From NCBI RefSeq assembly GCF_030813415.1, contig NZ_JAUSUF010000003.1, positions 62,001 through 126,000 on the forward strand: a DNA stretch of 64,000 nt, written 5' to 3'. Origin of the DNA: Eubacterium multiforme (GTDB lineage: Bacteria; Bacillota; Clostridia; Clostridiales; Clostridiaceae). Position numbers and translations under genes: made by a program. Positions 63,435 to 64,000 of this stretch are shown here, one piece after another. The notes under the pieces were generated by a model. It searched no databases, was not told the origin of the DNA, and worked only from the letters and a program-made list of their open reading frames with translations. Positions within the stretch are counted from its first letter, which is position 1. Every line of letters starts with the position of its first letter.

Positions 63435-64000
63435 ATGATTAAGTTGATTGGAATTTTAATTGTAATATTAGGATTTGTATTTAAAATAGAAACTTTATTT
63501 ACAGTACTAGTAGCGGGGCTTGCAACTGGATTAGTTGCAGGAATGGACATAAATGAAATTCTAACTGTACTTGGAGAATCTTTTGTAGCTAACAGAGCAG
63601 TTTCTTTATTCGTTTTAACTTTACCTGTAATTGGAGTATTAGAAAGATATGGTTTAAGACAAAGAGCAATATATTTAATAAAGAGATTAGGAAAACTTAC
63701 AACTGGAGGAGTATTAAGTGTTTATACATTAATTAGAGAGTTTATGGGTGCTCTTTCAATAAGAATAAGTGGACATCCTCAGTTTGTTAGACCTTTAGTT
63801 AATCCAATGGCTCAGGCAGCAGCACATAATAAATATGGAGAAATAGATGAAGCAGACGAAGAGAAAATAAAAGCTTTATCAGCATCATCTGAAAATATTG
63901 GAAACTTTTTTGGACAAAATCTTTTTGCAGGAAGTTCAGGGGTACTTTTAATATCAAGTACTTTAACAGAGTTTGGATATGGTGTTACAGCTTTAAGTAT
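63435..64000 (+). CDS. DUF969-family membrane protein, 5' part
   Basis: The frame opens at ATG 63435 and runs off the right edge. The visible 188 residues start MIKLIGILIVILGFVFKIET, with several membrane helices. LTLPVIGVLERYGLRQRAIYLIKRLGKLTTG, then SIRISGHPQFVRPLVNPMAQAAA and SENIGNFFGQNLF are diagnostic of DUF969. In Firmicutes this gene is usually followed by a DUF979 gene and a pyrrolidone-carboxylate peptidase or 5-oxoprolinase genes; that lies outside the window. GATAGGAGTGA precedes it at some distance. Confidence 0.88.
   Translation, partial: MIKLIGILIVILGFVFKIETLFTVLVAGLATGLVAGMDINEILTVLGESFVANRAVSLFVLTLPVIGVLERYGLRQRAIYLIKRLGKLTTGGVLSVYTLIREFMGALSIRISGHPQFVRPLVNPMAQAAAHNKYGEIDEADEEKIKALSASSENIGNFFGQNLFAGSSGVLLISSTLTEFGYGVTALS

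Noticed and set aside
1..64000. CRISPR arrays, rRNA, tRNA or prophage genes
   Set aside because: I looked for regular spaced repeats, tRNA cloverleaf cores and phage structural genes and saw none.

Overview
The window comes from a very AT-rich, low-GC Firmicute. Codon use strongly favours A/T-ending codons, ribosome-binding sites are strong AGGAGG types, and intrinsic terminators follow most operons. Gene content fits Clostridium sensu stricto: HtpG, type I lipoproteins, anaerobic selenium-dependent molybdenum hydroxylases, an M-box and a TPP riboswitch. The species cannot be fixed from the sequence alone. No rRNA, tRNA, CRISPR array, insertion sequence or prophage was seen. The window cuts genes at both ends: an EAL-domain protein on the left and a DUF969 membrane protein on the right.

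Layout, 1-32 kb. The left part holds housekeeping and transport operons: EAL fragment; htpG behind a perfect CIRCE box; a DHA2-type exporter converging on a Tim44-like membrane protein; a YtrA-type GntR regulator with a DUF1648/DUF5808 membrane protein behind a 45-bp palindrome; endonuclease IV; a complete spermidine operon (speD-speA-speE-speB); a GapB-like GAPDH; an MFS permease; two small proteins (DUF1097, CGGC). A five-gene minus-strand set follows: response regulator, histidine kinase, a membrane-anchored protein, a binding protein and a GlpT/UhpT-like antiporter. It resembles PgtABC-P and HptRSA-UhpT. Next come asnB, a TPP-riboswitch operon for pyrimidine salvage (tenA plus a ThiXYZ-type ABC transporter), a short-chain dehydrogenase, and an Mg2+ P-type ATPase behind an M-box, a small leader ORF and a second terminator.

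Layout, 32-58 kb. This is the most remarkable region: a large purine/ureide catabolic locus of the kind linked to selenium-dependent molybdenum hydroxylases and anaerobic urate breakdown. Operon A has two PQ-loop proteins, xdhA-xdhB-xdhC and guaD. Operon B has the maturation factors yqeC, mocA, yqeB and an XdhC-family chaperone, ending in a YgeV/XdhR-like sigma-54 activator. Operon C has ygeY, ygeW, an NCS2 permease, ygeX (dpaL), ssnA, a PreA-like flavin/Fe-S protein, hyuA, a fused Fe-S/Mo hydroxylase and ridA. Operons A and C each start with an excellent -24/-12 promoter (TGGCA-N6-TTGCT). Both have upstream copies of one inverted repeat, TTATC-N5-GATAA, which I propose is the operator of the YgeV-like activator. 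An NTPase and a FecCD-type ABC transporter follow, plausibly for molybdate or tungstate.

Layout, 58-64 kb. A LysR regulator is divergent from an EamA transporter plus universal stress protein. Then come a stand-alone radical SAM protein, a small acidic protein and the start of a DUF969 gene.

How the genes fit together (inference): the permease, and perhaps the PQ-loop proteins, import purines or intermediates. GuaD and the Mo hydroxylases interconvert oxopurines. The PreA-like enzyme may reduce a purine-derived ring that HyuA and SsnA then open. YgeY, YgeW and YgeX process the fragments to carbamoyl groups, ammonia and 2-aminoacrylate, which RidA hydrolyses. The YgeV-like protein would switch on uptake and catabolism through RpoN. 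The catabolic cluster as such is known; the shared operator, the leader elements, the PQ-loop pair and the PreA-like enzyme in place of the large YgfK are the parts that look new.
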